A stretch of 64,000 bases of DNA from Fibrobacteria bacterium AD312 (lineage in GTDB: Bacteria > Fibrobacterota > Fibrobacteria > Fibrobacterales > Fibrobacteraceae): positions 62,001 through 126,000 of the forward strand of contig LIUM01000040.1 of assembly GCA_001462345.1 (NCBI GenBank), read 5' to 3'. Position 1 is the first letter of the stretch; the number at the start of each line of letters is the position of its first letter. Under the pieces are notes generated by a model. The model saw only the letters and a program-made list of their open reading frames with translations. It made no database searches and was not told the origin of the DNA. The translations under genes were made by a program, and so were the position numbers. Positions 41,639 to 50,513 of the stretch are shown in pieces.

Positions 41639-42951
41639 TGCGTTTACTCACAATTAAAATATTTTTTTCTCTTCTATTATCCTTTCTAGTACTTTCTTGT
41701 TCTTCAAATCAAGCAAGTACAGAAGTGGAAAATCAAATAGAAATCGCTTCTATCGAAGGCGTTGTCGCGACTGGTTATGCTTTTTCTGATGCAAAATGGA
41801 CGATTTTTGATCAAGAAGAACGTGTCATTGAAGAAGGATCGACTAATGCAGCAGGAGAATTTAAGGCCAGTGTTTCCCTAAGTAAAAATGACTCTCTTTT
41901 ATTCCCTTTACTAATTCAAGTGACAAAAGAAGAGGATACTCTTTATTCTTTTGTGAGTTTTCAGGATGTTTTTAATCTAGAAAATGATACCTCTGTATTT
42001 ATTTTAGTAAATCCAATGACAAGCACTGTGACTCATTATTTATTAATTTCTGGCCGCTTTTCTGAGAGTAATAAAGTTCGTGAAGAGTTTAATAAGCAGA
42101 TATTCAATCAATTAGACTATAAATCATTGTGGTTTTCCTCTGAATATAAAGCAGCGATCAAAGGTGACATAAATGTAAAGCCATCTTATCATGATGTATT
42201 GATTCATTCGCTTGGAGAAGTAGCCCATCGTTCAAAAATACCATTCTCTCTTTTATTAGATTCGATTATAATCACTAAAGAACAACTTGATTATAGCAAT
42301 GAACTTGCTTTTACATTGGCTCGTTTTGGCCTTGCTGAAGATAACTTAAACTTTCTTTTCAGTGACTTAGGTTATAGTGATACAGTTAGTCAGTATTTAT
42401 TACAAAATGCGAAAGCATTTCTAAATGCACTCCCTCTTCAAAATGTCTATTTTACAGGGCCTTATGCCGAAAAAATAAGGGCGATTGTGATTCGTGCGAT
42501 GGGCTATTCTTTGCCTGCTTTGCATGCTAGATATCAAGGGGAACAACGTCAAAAAGCTGAAAATAATCGTAACTGGACAACGAATCTTTTTTTAAGGATC
42601 ATTTCAGATGAATTACTTGCGATACAAAGTAAACTAGATTCTGTTTTACTTGAGGACGCCATAGATATTTATGTTCAAGGTTTTTCTATTGATGTTATTG
42701 CTATCTTGTCTAGTATTCAAGTTGAAGAATGGCAGCTGAGTCAAAATAAGTTAAATAGAATCGTTTCTTATGTAGTTCATAAAAATGTGACTGAGAATAA
42801 TAACATAAATTTAGTGTTTTCAGACTCGGCAGAATATCGGTTATTGAGTCAAGAGCAGATAGATGCTTTAATTTTAGAATATATGAAAGCGAACCCAAAG
42901 GATACAATCAGCTCTTTTCTAAAAGGGAAACAGAACGCGAATTTGAATTAA
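41635..42951 (+). CDS. Lipoprotein with GVVATGYA motif, coupled to the TIGR02147 regulator
   Basis: The 438-residue product begins with a lipoprotein signal (LTIKIFFSLLLSFLVLSCSS, lipobox VLSC). IEGVVATGYAFSDAKWTIF and EGSTNAAGEFKA mirror the N-terminal block of the 39572 lipoprotein, and LIHSLGEVAHRSK aligns with LHTMGEIAERH there. The remainder is helical without recognised domain. Its start overlaps the regulator gene by 4 bp. The shared block argues for a common ancestor, but the sequences are strongly diverged. Confidence 0.78.
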   Translation: MMRLLTIKIFFSLLLSFLVLSCSSNQASTEVENQIEIASIEGVVATGYAFSDAKWTIFDQEERVIEEGSTNAAGEFKASVSLSKNDSLLFPLLIQVTKEEDTLYSFVSFQDVFNLENDTSVFILVNPMTSTVTHYLLISGRFSESNKVREEFNKQIFNQLDYKSLWFSSEYKAAIKGDINVKPSYHDVLIHSLGEVAHRSKIPFSLLLDSIIITKEQLDYSNELAFTLARFGLAEDNLNFLFSDLGYSDTVSQYLLQNAKAFLNALPLQNVYFTGPYAEKIRAIVIRAMGYSLPALHARYQGEQRQKAENNRNWTTNLFLRIISDELLAIQSKLDSVLLEDAIDIYVQGFSIDVIAILSSIQVEEWQLSQNKLNRIVSYVVHKNVTENNNINLVFSDSAEYRLLSQEQIDALILEYMKANPKDTISSFLKGKQNANLN

Positions 42952-43038
42952 GCCATAAAAGTAAATGGATTATTTTTTAGTTTTTTTTTTACATTTTAGG
43001 TGTTATCGTTTCTGTGTTTTAGGAACGAGAGGAATAAA

Positions 43039-44010
43039 ATGTTTTTTTGTGAAGAATTAAAAAATAAAATCATCCATGAGAATTACAGCATAAGTAAAGA
43101 AGACGCTTTTCGTTTAAGAGAGGAACCTTTAGAAATTCTTGCAAACGCAGCCAATGATCTTCGTATTCATTTTTGTGGGAATGATTTTGATTTATGTACT
43201 ATCATCAATGCGAAAAGTGGGCGTTGTTCGGAGAATTGTCGTTACTGTGCTCAATCCGTTCATTATAAAACGGAATCGCCGACTTATTCCCTTTTAGGCG
43301 AAGACGTTATTTTAGAAGAAGCCAAAAGACAAGAGAAACGGGGTGTCCCTCGATTTTCTTTAGTGACTTCGGGCCGCACGTTGTCGGAGCAAGATTTAGA
43401 GAAGATTTGTGAAGATATAAAAAAGATAAAAAAAGAGACCTCTCTTTCAGTGTGCTTATCTTCTGGGCTTTTAACAGAAGAACAATTTTTGAAATTAAAA
43501 AAAGCAGGGCTTTCAAGAGTCCACAATAACTTAGAGACTTCTCGTCGTAATTTTAGTGAAGTATGCACCACGCATTCTTATGATGATAAAATAGAATGCC
43601 TAAAGGCAGCCAAGCGTGTTGGCCTTTCTCTTTGCTCTGGTGGTATTATGGGCCTCGGAGAAACGTTTGAAGATCGTATTGATATGCTTATGGATATACG
43701 AGATCTAAATATTACTTCGGTTCCAGTGAATGTGCTAAATGCGATTCCTGGTACGCCTTATGGGGAACTTCCAAAATTAACTGATGATGAAGTTTGTCAA
43801 ATGGTTTCTATTTATCGTTTTATTATTCCAGAGGCTTTTATTCGCTTAGCTGGCGGGCGTGGGCTTTTGTCCGATAAGGGCAGGCGTGCGTTTCAAAGTG
43901 GAGCGAATGCGGCCATCTCTGGCGATATGCTGACGACCGCAGGCATTTCTGTTGAAACGGATTTGATTCTCATAGAAGAACTTGGCTATACAATTAGGAA
44001 AGTCAACTAA
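43039..44010 (+). CDS. bioB: Biotin synthase
   Basis: BioB is the radical SAM enzyme that inserts sulphur into dethiobiotin. ATG at 43039 follows GAGAGGA; the frame extends to 43000 but the upstream part looks untranslated. The CxxxCxxC motif is CSENCRYCAQS (about residues 64-74). Other landmarks are RFSLVTSGR, SSGLLTEEQF, NNLETSR (with HNNLETS), LCSGGIMGLGET and IPGTPYGELP. The stop overlaps bioD (TAATG), so bioB-bioD-bioA form one operon. Confidence 0.96.
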   Translation: MFFCEELKNKIIHENYSISKEDAFRLREEPLEILANAANDLRIHFCGNDFDLCTIINAKSGRCSENCRYCAQSVHYKTESPTYSLLGEDVILEEAKRQEKRGVPRFSLVTSGRTLSEQDLEKICEDIKKIKKETSLSVCLSSGLLTEEQFLKLKKAGLSRVHNNLETSRRNFSEVCTTHSYDDKIECLKAAKRVGLSLCSGGIMGLGETFEDRIDMLMDIRDLNITSVPVNVLNAIPGTPYGELPKLTDDEVCQMVSIYRFIIPEAFIRLAGGRGLLSDKGRRAFQSGANAAISGDMLTTAGISVETDLILIEELGYTIRKVN

Positions 44011-44675
44011 TGCGTGCAAAAGGCGTTTTTATTACTGGAACAGGAACGGATGTCGGGAAGACTTTTGTGACCGCTCTTCTCGTTAAGAAATTTCGTGATT
44101 CAGGGATAGACGCCTTTTATTATAAGGCCGCATTAAGTGGCACCTCTTTGAATCCAGATCCAGGCGTAGTAAGTGATGAACAATATGTTAAAACCATTGC
44201 TTCATTGCCAGAGACTCATGAAACACTTGTTTCTTATGTCTATCAAGAAGCTGTATCTCCGCATTTAGCGGCAAGAAAAGAAGGGAATCCGCTAGAATTA
44301 TCAAAAGTCATTTTGGATTACCAATTATTACAATCTAAACATGATTTTATTTTTGTGGAAGGGAGCGGGGGAATTGTTTGCCCTATTCGCTATGATAGCC
44401 ATAAGATTTTTTTAGAAGATATTATCAAGGCACTTGACTTAGAAATCATTATCATTTCTAATGCCTTATTAGGTTCGATTAATGCCACTGTACTAACCGT
44501 AGAATACGCTCGCTCTAAGGGGATTGGCATTCGAGGGATTATCTTAAATCAATACCAAGGCTCTGAAATGGAGCAAGACAATTATAAGATGATTCAAGAA
44601 ATAACGGGAGTCCCTATTCTCGCAACGGTTCCATTAAATGCGAAAAAAATAGAGTTAAATATAGAGGGGTTTTAA
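44010..44675 (+). CDS. bioD: Dethiobiotin synthetase
   Basis: BioD forms the ureido ring of dethiobiotin from DAPA, CO2 and ATP. The P-loop is ITGTGTDVGKTFVTALL (residues 8-24). YKAALSG, VSPHLAAR and EGSGGIVCP complete the family pattern. At 221 residues it has normal size. The gene overlaps bioB and bioA by one base each (TAATG). Confidence 0.95.
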   Translation: MRAKGVFITGTGTDVGKTFVTALLVKKFRDSGIDAFYYKAALSGTSLNPDPGVVSDEQYVKTIASLPETHETLVSYVYQEAVSPHLAARKEGNPLELSKVILDYQLLQSKHDFIFVEGSGGIVCPIRYDSHKIFLEDIIKALDLEIIIISNALLGSINATVLTVEYARSKGIGIRGIILNQYQGSEMEQDNYKMIQEITGVPILATVPLNAKKIELNIEGF

Positions 44676-46030
44676 TGAATTCTAAAGAATCTTTAATTGC
44701 TAAAGACCTTCAATATATTTGGCATCCTTGTTCGCAAATGAAAGATTATGAAGAATTGCCCCCTATTATGATTGATCATGCGAAGGGCTCTTATCTATAT
44801 GACATTCATGGCAAGCGTTATATTGATATCATTAGTTCTTGGTGGTGTAATCTTTTAGGCCATTGTAATCCTCATATTAGTGATGCAATCAAAAAACAAT
44901 TAGACAAGCTAGAACATGTTATCTTTGCGAATTTTACGCATGAAGGGGCGGTGCTTTTGTGCGAGCGGTTGATGAAGCATTTACCTCATGGCCTCACTAA
45001 ATTTAATTTTTCAGATAATGGGTCTGCTTCTATTGAGTGTGCTCTTAAAATGAGCTTTCAATACCAATACCAAACAGGGCATCCAGAGAAAAAACATTTC
45101 ATGACGCTTTCGGATGGGTATCATGGTGAAACCGTGGGAGCTCTTTCTGTTGGTGGCTTAGACTTATACGCCGAAATTTATAAGCCCATGTTGATGGATG
45201 TGATTCATGTGGAAGCGCCTAATTGTTACCGTTGCCCATACAAAAAACATCGAGATTCTTGCTCTATAGAATGCTTTGAAAAAGTAAAAAAAGCATTTGC
45301 ATTATACGCAGAAGAAACATGTGCTTTTATTTGTGAGCCTCTTTTACAAGGTTCAGCTGGGATGCGCATGTACCCACCACAATACCTTCGCGCGCTACGA
45401 GATCTTTGTACAGAATACGATGTGATCATGATAGCTGATGAAATTGCGACGGGATTTGGACGCACAGGGACGTTTTTTGCCTGTAATCAAGCTTCTGTTG
45501 CTCCAGATATTATGTGTCTTTCTAAGGGCCTTACTGGCGGTTATATGCCAATGGCCTTAACGATTACGACGCCAAAAATTTATGACGCTTTTTATGCCGA
45601 TTATCTTGAAGGGAAGGCTTTTATGCATAGCCATACTTATAGCGGAAATCCGCTCGGTTGTGCGGCGGCGCTTGCAGTACTTGATGTTTTAGAAAATGAA
45701 TCTATTATAGAGAAGGCTAAAGAAAAAGCGGCTTATTTACACGCGCTTTTAGTGGATACGCTTGGAACGCATCCTCATGTTGGAGAAATTCGTCACTTAG
45801 GGATGATTAACGCCATTGAATTAGTGGCCGATGTTCAAGAGAAGACTCCTTTTGATTCTAAAAAGCGTACAGGGTATCAGATTTATAAAAAAGCGCTTTC
45901 TAAAGGGCTATTATTAAGGCCTTTAGGCGATGTTCTTTATTTTAATCCGCCGCTCACGATTTCTTTAGAAGAAATTCAAGAGGCCGTTTCGATTTGTAAA
46001 GAAGCATTACTTGAAATACTACCAGAATAA
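44675..46030 (+). CDS. bioA: Adenosylmethionine-8-amino-7-oxononanoate aminotransferase
   Basis: This PLP-dependent enzyme uses SAM as amino donor to make DAPA. Landmarks: YIWHPCSQMKDYEELPP at the N-terminus (substrate loop), SSWWCNLLGH, FSDNGSASIECALKMSFQY, DGYHGETVGALSVGG, IADEIATGFGRTGTFFAC and LSKGLTGGYMPMALT with the catalytic Lys. The 451-residue length is typical. The bioBDA operon converges on bioFGC. Confidence 0.96.
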   Translation: MNSKESLIAKDLQYIWHPCSQMKDYEELPPIMIDHAKGSYLYDIHGKRYIDIISSWWCNLLGHCNPHISDAIKKQLDKLEHVIFANFTHEGAVLLCERLMKHLPHGLTKFNFSDNGSASIECALKMSFQYQYQTGHPEKKHFMTLSDGYHGETVGALSVGGLDLYAEIYKPMLMDVIHVEAPNCYRCPYKKHRDSCSIECFEKVKKAFALYAEETCAFICEPLLQGSAGMRMYPPQYLRALRDLCTEYDVIMIADEIATGFGRTGTFFACNQASVAPDIMCLSKGLTGGYMPMALTITTPKIYDAFYADYLEGKAFMHSHTYSGNPLGCAAALAVLDVLENESIIEKAKEKAAYLHALLVDTLGTHPHVGEIRHLGMINAIELVADVQEKTPFDSKKRTGYQIYKKALSKGLLLRPLGDVLYFNPPLTISLEEIQEAVSICKEALLEILPE

Positions 46031-46089
46031 AAAACGGGCTCGTATTTAAATAGGTTTGTTTTGAACATAAGGTGGCTTCTATTATTTGA

Positions 46090-46254
46090 GCCTACGCGTT
46101 TGCTGATACAAAACGACCTGCGGAATATTATCAATTCTGCTTTCTTAAAGAAATTATAAAAAGTCATAAAATAACGACGTCAAAAAAATATGAATTATTT
46201 GTTTCAAGTGAAACGATAAATAAAGACATTAAAGACTTTTACGGTTTATTTTAA
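46090..46254 (+). pseudogene. Startless open frame, possible gene remnant
   Basis: In the 306-bp gap between the bio operons a 54-codon frame (AYAFADTKRPAEYYQFCF...YELFVSS...DFYGLF) runs from a stop at 46087-46089 to TAA at 46252-46254 with no start codon and protein-like composition. It may be the tail of a lost gene. The rest of the gap holds a repeated 13-nt string (GTTTTGAACATAA at about 46060 and 46298) and the terminator at 46278. Confidence 0.25.
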
Positions 46255-46277
46255 GCGAATCAATAAAAAATGATGTT

Positions 46278-46316
46278 CAAAAAATCCGTTATGTTTTGTT
46301 TTGAACATAACGGGAA
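46278..46316 (-). terminator. Rho-independent terminator of the bioFGC operon
   Basis: CCGTTATGTT (46286-46295) pairs perfectly with AACATAACGG (46304-46313) with an 8-nt loop. On the minus strand it is followed by a run of T (A's at 46279-46284). Confidence 0.8.
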
Positions 46317-46336
46317 AAATGGTATCTAAAAACGGA

Positions 46337-47098
46337 TTACTTTTTTTGAGCAATGATATACATCGGATGGTACGTTAAAGTCACTTGATTGTCTGATGAA
46401 AACGATTCTTTATATTGGCTTGAAAAGCGGTGTAAATCGCCTTTTGTCCAGTGCGTTTGAAACAGTGCATTTACCCCTGTTCTTTTGATATGCTTTAGAA
46501 CATCGACTGGATCATTAAAAGAAATAGAATGGATTTCTTCGTCATAATGTAAGAGTGAAAAATGCTTTTGCACTATTTCTAAAACGATTTCTAAAGAAGG
46601 GTAGTAAAGGCCACTTTGTAAAATGGATCGAATCTCCGCCATGTTTTTTTGACCAAAGGTGGAAAAGGCAAAAATGGCGTTTGGATTCATCTTTGCTTTT
46701 AACTTTTCAAAAAGAGAATCTAATTCGAGAATCCATTGTAGTGTAGAAGCAGAGGCAATTAAATCATAAGACCCTTGAAAGAGTTTTGTTTGTTCTAAAT
46801 CGCCTTCGATAAAAGAAAAAGAAGTTTTTTCTGTCAAAGATTCAAGAAGGGGTTTATAATCACCGACAAGATCGTTACAAGTGAGAGAATTGACTTTGAA
46901 TTGTTCCACTAATTCACGCGTGAGAAATCCAGTCCCTGCGCCAAGTTCTAAAACCGTATTAAATTCTTGGCCGTGTTCTTTTAATTTTTGGGCGAGCCTT
47001 TTGGCAATGGTCGCTTGAACAGTCGCGTATTCGCTATAGGTTTTTATGCTTTTGCAAAAACGTTCTTTAATCAGTGATTTTTCAATATGGATGGGCAC
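46337..47098 (-). CDS. bioC: Malonyl-ACP O-methyltransferase
   Basis: BioC methylates malonyl-ACP to start pimelate synthesis on the fatty-acid machinery. The SAM-dependent Rossmann fold shows LELGAGTGFLTRELVEQF (motif I), FIEGDLEQTKLF (motif II region) and LIASASTLQWILELDSLFEKL (motif III). The N-terminal KERFCKSIKTYSEYATVQATIAKRL resembles BioC. The 253-residue size fits. The start overlaps the bioG 3' end by 28 bp. Confidence 0.92.
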   Translation of the reverse strand: MPIHIEKSLIKERFCKSIKTYSEYATVQATIAKRLAQKLKEHGQEFNTVLELGAGTGFLTRELVEQFKVNSLTCNDLVGDYKPLLESLTEKTSFSFIEGDLEQTKLFQGSYDLIASASTLQWILELDSLFEKLKAKMNPNAIFAFSTFGQKNMAEIRSILQSGLYYPSLEIVLEIVQKHFSLLHYDEEIHSISFNDPVDVLKHIKRTGVNALFQTHWTKGDLHRFSSQYKESFSSDNQVTLTYHPMYIIAQKK

Positions 47099-47754
47099 AA
47101 ATCACTCCACTGGCGGTATAAATGAAATAAAAAATGAGGGGCTTCTAATTGGATTAGATTTTCTTCTGTGACAAGGCCTTTCCAGTAATGAATCATATTT
47201 TGAGGAGGAAATATGGCGTCTTCTGTTCCAATAATCGCTCTGTTATAAATATTTTTTTGAGGCGGATGATTAAGAATCAAATCTCTAAGAATTTTTAATT
47301 CTTCTAATTGCTCACTTAATTCGCGTTCGGGCTTATTCTTTTCAAAAAAAGTGATGGCCTCTGGGTGTAAACACATGCGCTTAAAAAACTTGTCTCGATT
47401 GCGTTCGTTGAAAAGCTGAATGGTGCCATCAAAAATAGCGACAGGAATCCCGAGACGATCATCCATCGCTTGGAGAGTCCCGTTGATCGCTGTGGTAGAA
47501 GAAAAGGGTACATCTTGAAATAAATGGTTTGCTACAAAAACGCCAAGCGACCAAGAAATCAAATGCACTTCTTTATAAGAGGCGAGTAATTCTTGAAAAT
47601 CGATTTCTGTTTTCAAATCTCTATAATCATAAAACATCAAAACATCATTATTTTCACAATCTAGATTTAGAAAAGGGTGGTAATCGTTTCCCCAGCCGCA
47701 AAAAAAGAGAATCAGCTTTGATTGATTTTTTTTGTTTAGAAAATAATGCTTCAT
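47071..47754 (-). CDS. bioG: Pimeloyl-ACP methyl ester esterase, BioG family
   Basis: BioG (DUF452) replaces BioH: it removes the methyl ester from pimeloyl-ACP methyl ester. The alpha/beta-hydrolase-like features are ILFFCGWGNDYHPF (oxyanion region), LISWSLGVFVA (nucleophile elbow, Ser) and LEAPHFLFH (terminal His). Placement between bioF and bioC supports the assignment. The bioF stop overlaps its ATG by 4 bp. Length 227 residues. Confidence 0.88.
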   Translation of the reverse strand: MKHYFLNKKNQSKLILFFCGWGNDYHPFLNLDCENNDVLMFYDYRDLKTEIDFQELLASYKEVHLISWSLGVFVANHLFQDVPFSSTTAINGTLQAMDDRLGIPVAIFDGTIQLFNERNRDKFFKRMCLHPEAITFFEKNKPERELSEQLEELKILRDLILNHPPQKNIYNRAIIGTEDAIFPPQNMIHYWKGLVTEENLIQLEAPHFLFHLYRQWSDLCPSILKNH

Positions 47755-48914
47755 GGTATCAAAGATTGCAGAGGTTTTAGGACCGATTCATTCATGTCTG
47801 CGGTTAAAGAGAGGCGAAGGCGCGCTGTGCCCATAGGCACCGTAGGAGGCCGAATCGGAAATACAAGAAAACCGTTTTCTTGCCATTTTTGAGCAGCAAG
47901 TAATGCCTCTTTATTTTCCCCTAAAATAATAGGGATAATATGGCTCTCGCTGACTGTTGTTTTACCAGAGCTCTGCAAATAGCCTCGAATTAATTTAGAG
48001 AGGGACAAAAGATGAGCACGCTTCTCCTTAAACTCTCCTAATCTTTCTAGAATAAATAGTAACCAAGATAAGGTCACAGGAGGGAGCCCTGTTGTAAAAA
48101 TCAGAGAACGCATGGTGTTGATTAAATAGTCTCGAATAATCTGAGAACACACAATATAAGCCCCTTGAGAAGCGATTGCTTTCCCAAAAGTGCCTACAAT
48201 AAAATCTACTTCTGAAGTAACGCCTTGCTCTTCGCAAATCCCAAGCCCATGTTCACCCCTACAACCAAAAGCGTGCGCCTCGTCTACATACAAGAGTGCA
48301 TTAAATTTGTTTTTAATTTCTACTAAGCGTTTTAAGTTTGCTATATCACCATCCATACTAAAAATGGATTCTGTAACAATAAAGACATGGTCAAATTCTT
48401 GACGCCTTAACGAGAGAATATCTTCTAGTTGTTCGTAATCGAAGTGGCGATAGCGAACAAGAGTGGCATCGGACAGTTTAAAACCATCAATTAAACTAGC
48501 GTGGTTCAATTTATCAGAAAGAATCAAGTCTTTTTTAGTAGAAAGAGCGGGGAGAATTCCAATATTGGCATGATAACCACTATTAAAAATCAAGGCCGCT
48601 TTTTTAGAATATAAGCTTGCGAGTTTTTTTTCGACTTGAGTATAAAGAGGAGAGTTTCCAGTGAGAAGCCTAGAAGAAGAAGCCCCTAACCCGTAAGAAT
48701 TAACTACAGATTCTTTTGAAAGAGATTTATAAAACTCGGTTAAAAGATTCGAATCAAAAGCGAGCCCTAAGTAATCGTTAGAAGAAAGATTAATGTATTC
48801 TTTACCATCGTATTCCAATTTAGATCCATGCTTTTGAGACATTTCTCGTAAGAATCGTAGTTGGTTTGATTCATAAAGACTTTGTAAAATTTTAGAATAG
48901 CGCGAATCTTTCAT
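47751..48914 (-). CDS. bioF: 8-amino-7-oxononanoate synthase
   Basis: BioF condenses pimeloyl-ACP with alanine to form KAPA. The PLP fold shows NLSSNDYLGLAFD, GLGASSSRLLTGNSPLYTQVE, FNSGYHANIGILPAL, VDEAHAFGCRGEHGLGICEE and VGTFGKAIASQGAYIV with the catalytic Lys. The 387-residue length is typical. It is first in the bioF-bioG-bioC set on the minus strand. Confidence 0.95.
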   Translation of the reverse strand: MKDSRYSKILQSLYESNQLRFLREMSQKHGSKLEYDGKEYINLSSNDYLGLAFDSNLLTEFYKSLSKESVVNSYGLGASSSRLLTGNSPLYTQVEKKLASLYSKKAALIFNSGYHANIGILPALSTKKDLILSDKLNHASLIDGFKLSDATLVRYRHFDYEQLEDILSLRRQEFDHVFIVTESIFSMDGDIANLKRLVEIKNKFNALLYVDEAHAFGCRGEHGLGICEEQGVTSEVDFIVGTFGKAIASQGAYIVCSQIIRDYLINTMRSLIFTTGLPPVTLSWLLFILERLGEFKEKRAHLLSLSKLIRGYLQSSGKTTVSESHIIPIILGENKEALLAAQKWQENGFLVFPIRPPTVPMGTARLRLSLTADMNESVLKPLQSLIP

Positions 48915-48927
48915 CTGACAAACTTCC

Positions 48928-50481
48928 CTATACGTTTAATCTTAGGCCTCCATTTAGAGGATATAAGGAAAGTACTTGCTTAGGATTTAGAACTTCTTTT
49001 GAAAAAGAGGAGGACGGCGTAAACGTAATTAACCCTTGATTTGACTGATAATGCCCAGAAATTTCAGGAAAAAAACGGTCTTGATAATCAAAATCGATTT
49101 TTGCATCTGGGTGTAAATCGACATATTTCTGTAAATACTCTTTTGGAGCAAGGAGTCGACATAGACCAAAATCATTTTCCTCATCTCCACCAAATTCAAA
49201 ATCATTGGGTGTCACAAATTGAAGAGCTGTTTCTCCGACTGCTGCAAAATCAAATGTAGAATCCCAACTTTTGAAATCTTTATTTTCTTGAATCACCCAG
49301 GCTGCTAAGCAATTTGCCTCTTTAGATCGTTTTAAGGATTCTTTGATCACTATGGCTGCTTTCCCTTTACCGCGATGTTCTGGTTCTGTCCCGAGCCCAT
49401 ACAGATAGGAGACTTTTCCCCAATCACTTTCAAAAAGATGGACGTGAAACATGGAGATAAGCTTTTGATTCTCATAGTGGAGGACACGCGTTTCGGGAGT
49501 AGAATACGAAGATAAATAAGAAAAAATAAATTCATCGCTATCGTTAAAACACGTTTTCCATAAACGCCAAACGGCCACTTCATCACTTTTATTTTCGAAT
49601 GCTTGGAAATTAGAAATCATTTTTTTAGGGTGGTATGAAAGTTTTGCTTTTCTTAAGTTGAGTATTCCAATATCTTCTTCTCGATTAATAAACTCAAAGC
49701 GTTCACATAATGTTTGCGCCATTAATTTATTAATCATCGCATAAGCCCCTTGGTAGTTTGAATTCGCTTTTTCTGCATGAATACAAAACGTATTGGAATC
49801 GAGGCGAGACCCAAAAGAAAAAGCCACAGGCGTATTGTCTACCAAAAGCAACAGCCCTTCTAACTCAAGCTCTTCAAAATGAGCAAAGGCTGCTTCGATT
49901 GACTCACGTTCTATATTATGTTCAGAAAGATTGTTCTTTTGTTTTACCCACTGATCAAAAAGAGAAAAAGCGAAAGAAGAATCTTTAGAAGATAATGCTC
50001 GGTATTGATAATCGGGGTACGTTTTTTCAAAGCGGCGTATATGATTGCGTTTAGCTTCGAAGCCTTTTTCATCTAGTTTACAAAGCGATTTAGATTCATA
50101 TACATAATTGGCGTAATCTCTATTATCATACCAGAAAAAATCAGAGGCAATATCTAAGCCGCTTAATTTTTCAATAAAGGAAGAAGAAAGCGACATCAAA
50201 CGAAGAGGCACATTTTTTTGATGGGCTTCTTTTCTTAAAATCTCTAGGATTTCTTGTAGAGACCCTTCTCCTAAGGGCTCAAGATAAAAACACTGCATAC
50301 AAAAAGGATTGCAAAAACGAATAATTATAAAACCATTTATTTTAGCACATTCTGTATGATACAAATGCTTCCATATAAAAAGATTAGCGAAAGAATAATC
50401 GCAAATAGGATCATTAAGTTTGCTTAAATAGGAATCAATCCAGTTTTTATCAGAGAGAGAAAGCGGGTGAAAATCTAACAT
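48928..50481 (-). CDS. DUF2156 plus GNAT acetyltransferase fusion
   Basis: The 517-residue protein has two parts. Residues about 1-290 match DUF2156 (phosphatidylglycerol lysyltransferase-type GNAT pair): CDYSFANLFIWKHLYH, ECAKINGFIIIRF, RRFEKTYPDYQYRALSS, ANSNYQGAYAMINKLMAQTL and FINREEDIGILNLRKAKLSYHPKKMI. Residues about 300-420 form a second GNAT domain with LYGLGTEPEHRGKGKAAIVIKESLKRSK (the acetyl-CoA pyrophosphate loop). The C-terminal 90 residues are beta-rich. It lies just upstream of bioF (13-bp gap) and downstream of ddh; a link to biotin synthesis is not evident. Similar proteins are unstudied. Confidence 0.8.
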   Translation of the reverse strand: MLDFHPLSLSDKNWIDSYLSKLNDPICDYSFANLFIWKHLYHTECAKINGFIIIRFCNPFCMQCFYLEPLGEGSLQEILEILRKEAHQKNVPLRLMSLSSSFIEKLSGLDIASDFFWYDNRDYANYVYESKSLCKLDEKGFEAKRNHIRRFEKTYPDYQYRALSSKDSSFAFSLFDQWVKQKNNLSEHNIERESIEAAFAHFEELELEGLLLLVDNTPVAFSFGSRLDSNTFCIHAEKANSNYQGAYAMINKLMAQTLCERFEFINREEDIGILNLRKAKLSYHPKKMISNFQAFENKSDEVAVWRLWKTCFNDSDEFIFSYLSSYSTPETRVLHYENQKLISMFHVHLFESDWGKVSYLYGLGTEPEHRGKGKAAIVIKESLKRSKEANCLAAWVIQENKDFKSWDSTFDFAAVGETALQFVTPNDFEFGGDEENDFGLCRLLAPKEYLQKYVDLHPDAKIDFDYQDRFFPEISGHYQSNQGLITFTPSSSFSKEVLNPKQVLSLYPLNGGLRLNV

Positions 50482-50513
50482 AATATTATGAAAGCCTAGA
50501 GATATTCAAAAAA

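Noticed and set aside
46055..46315. Repeated 13-nt string as an insertion-sequence target duplication
   Set aside because: No transposase, terminal inverted repeats or matching lengths were found; one copy forms part of the terminator hairpin, which explains its conservation better.
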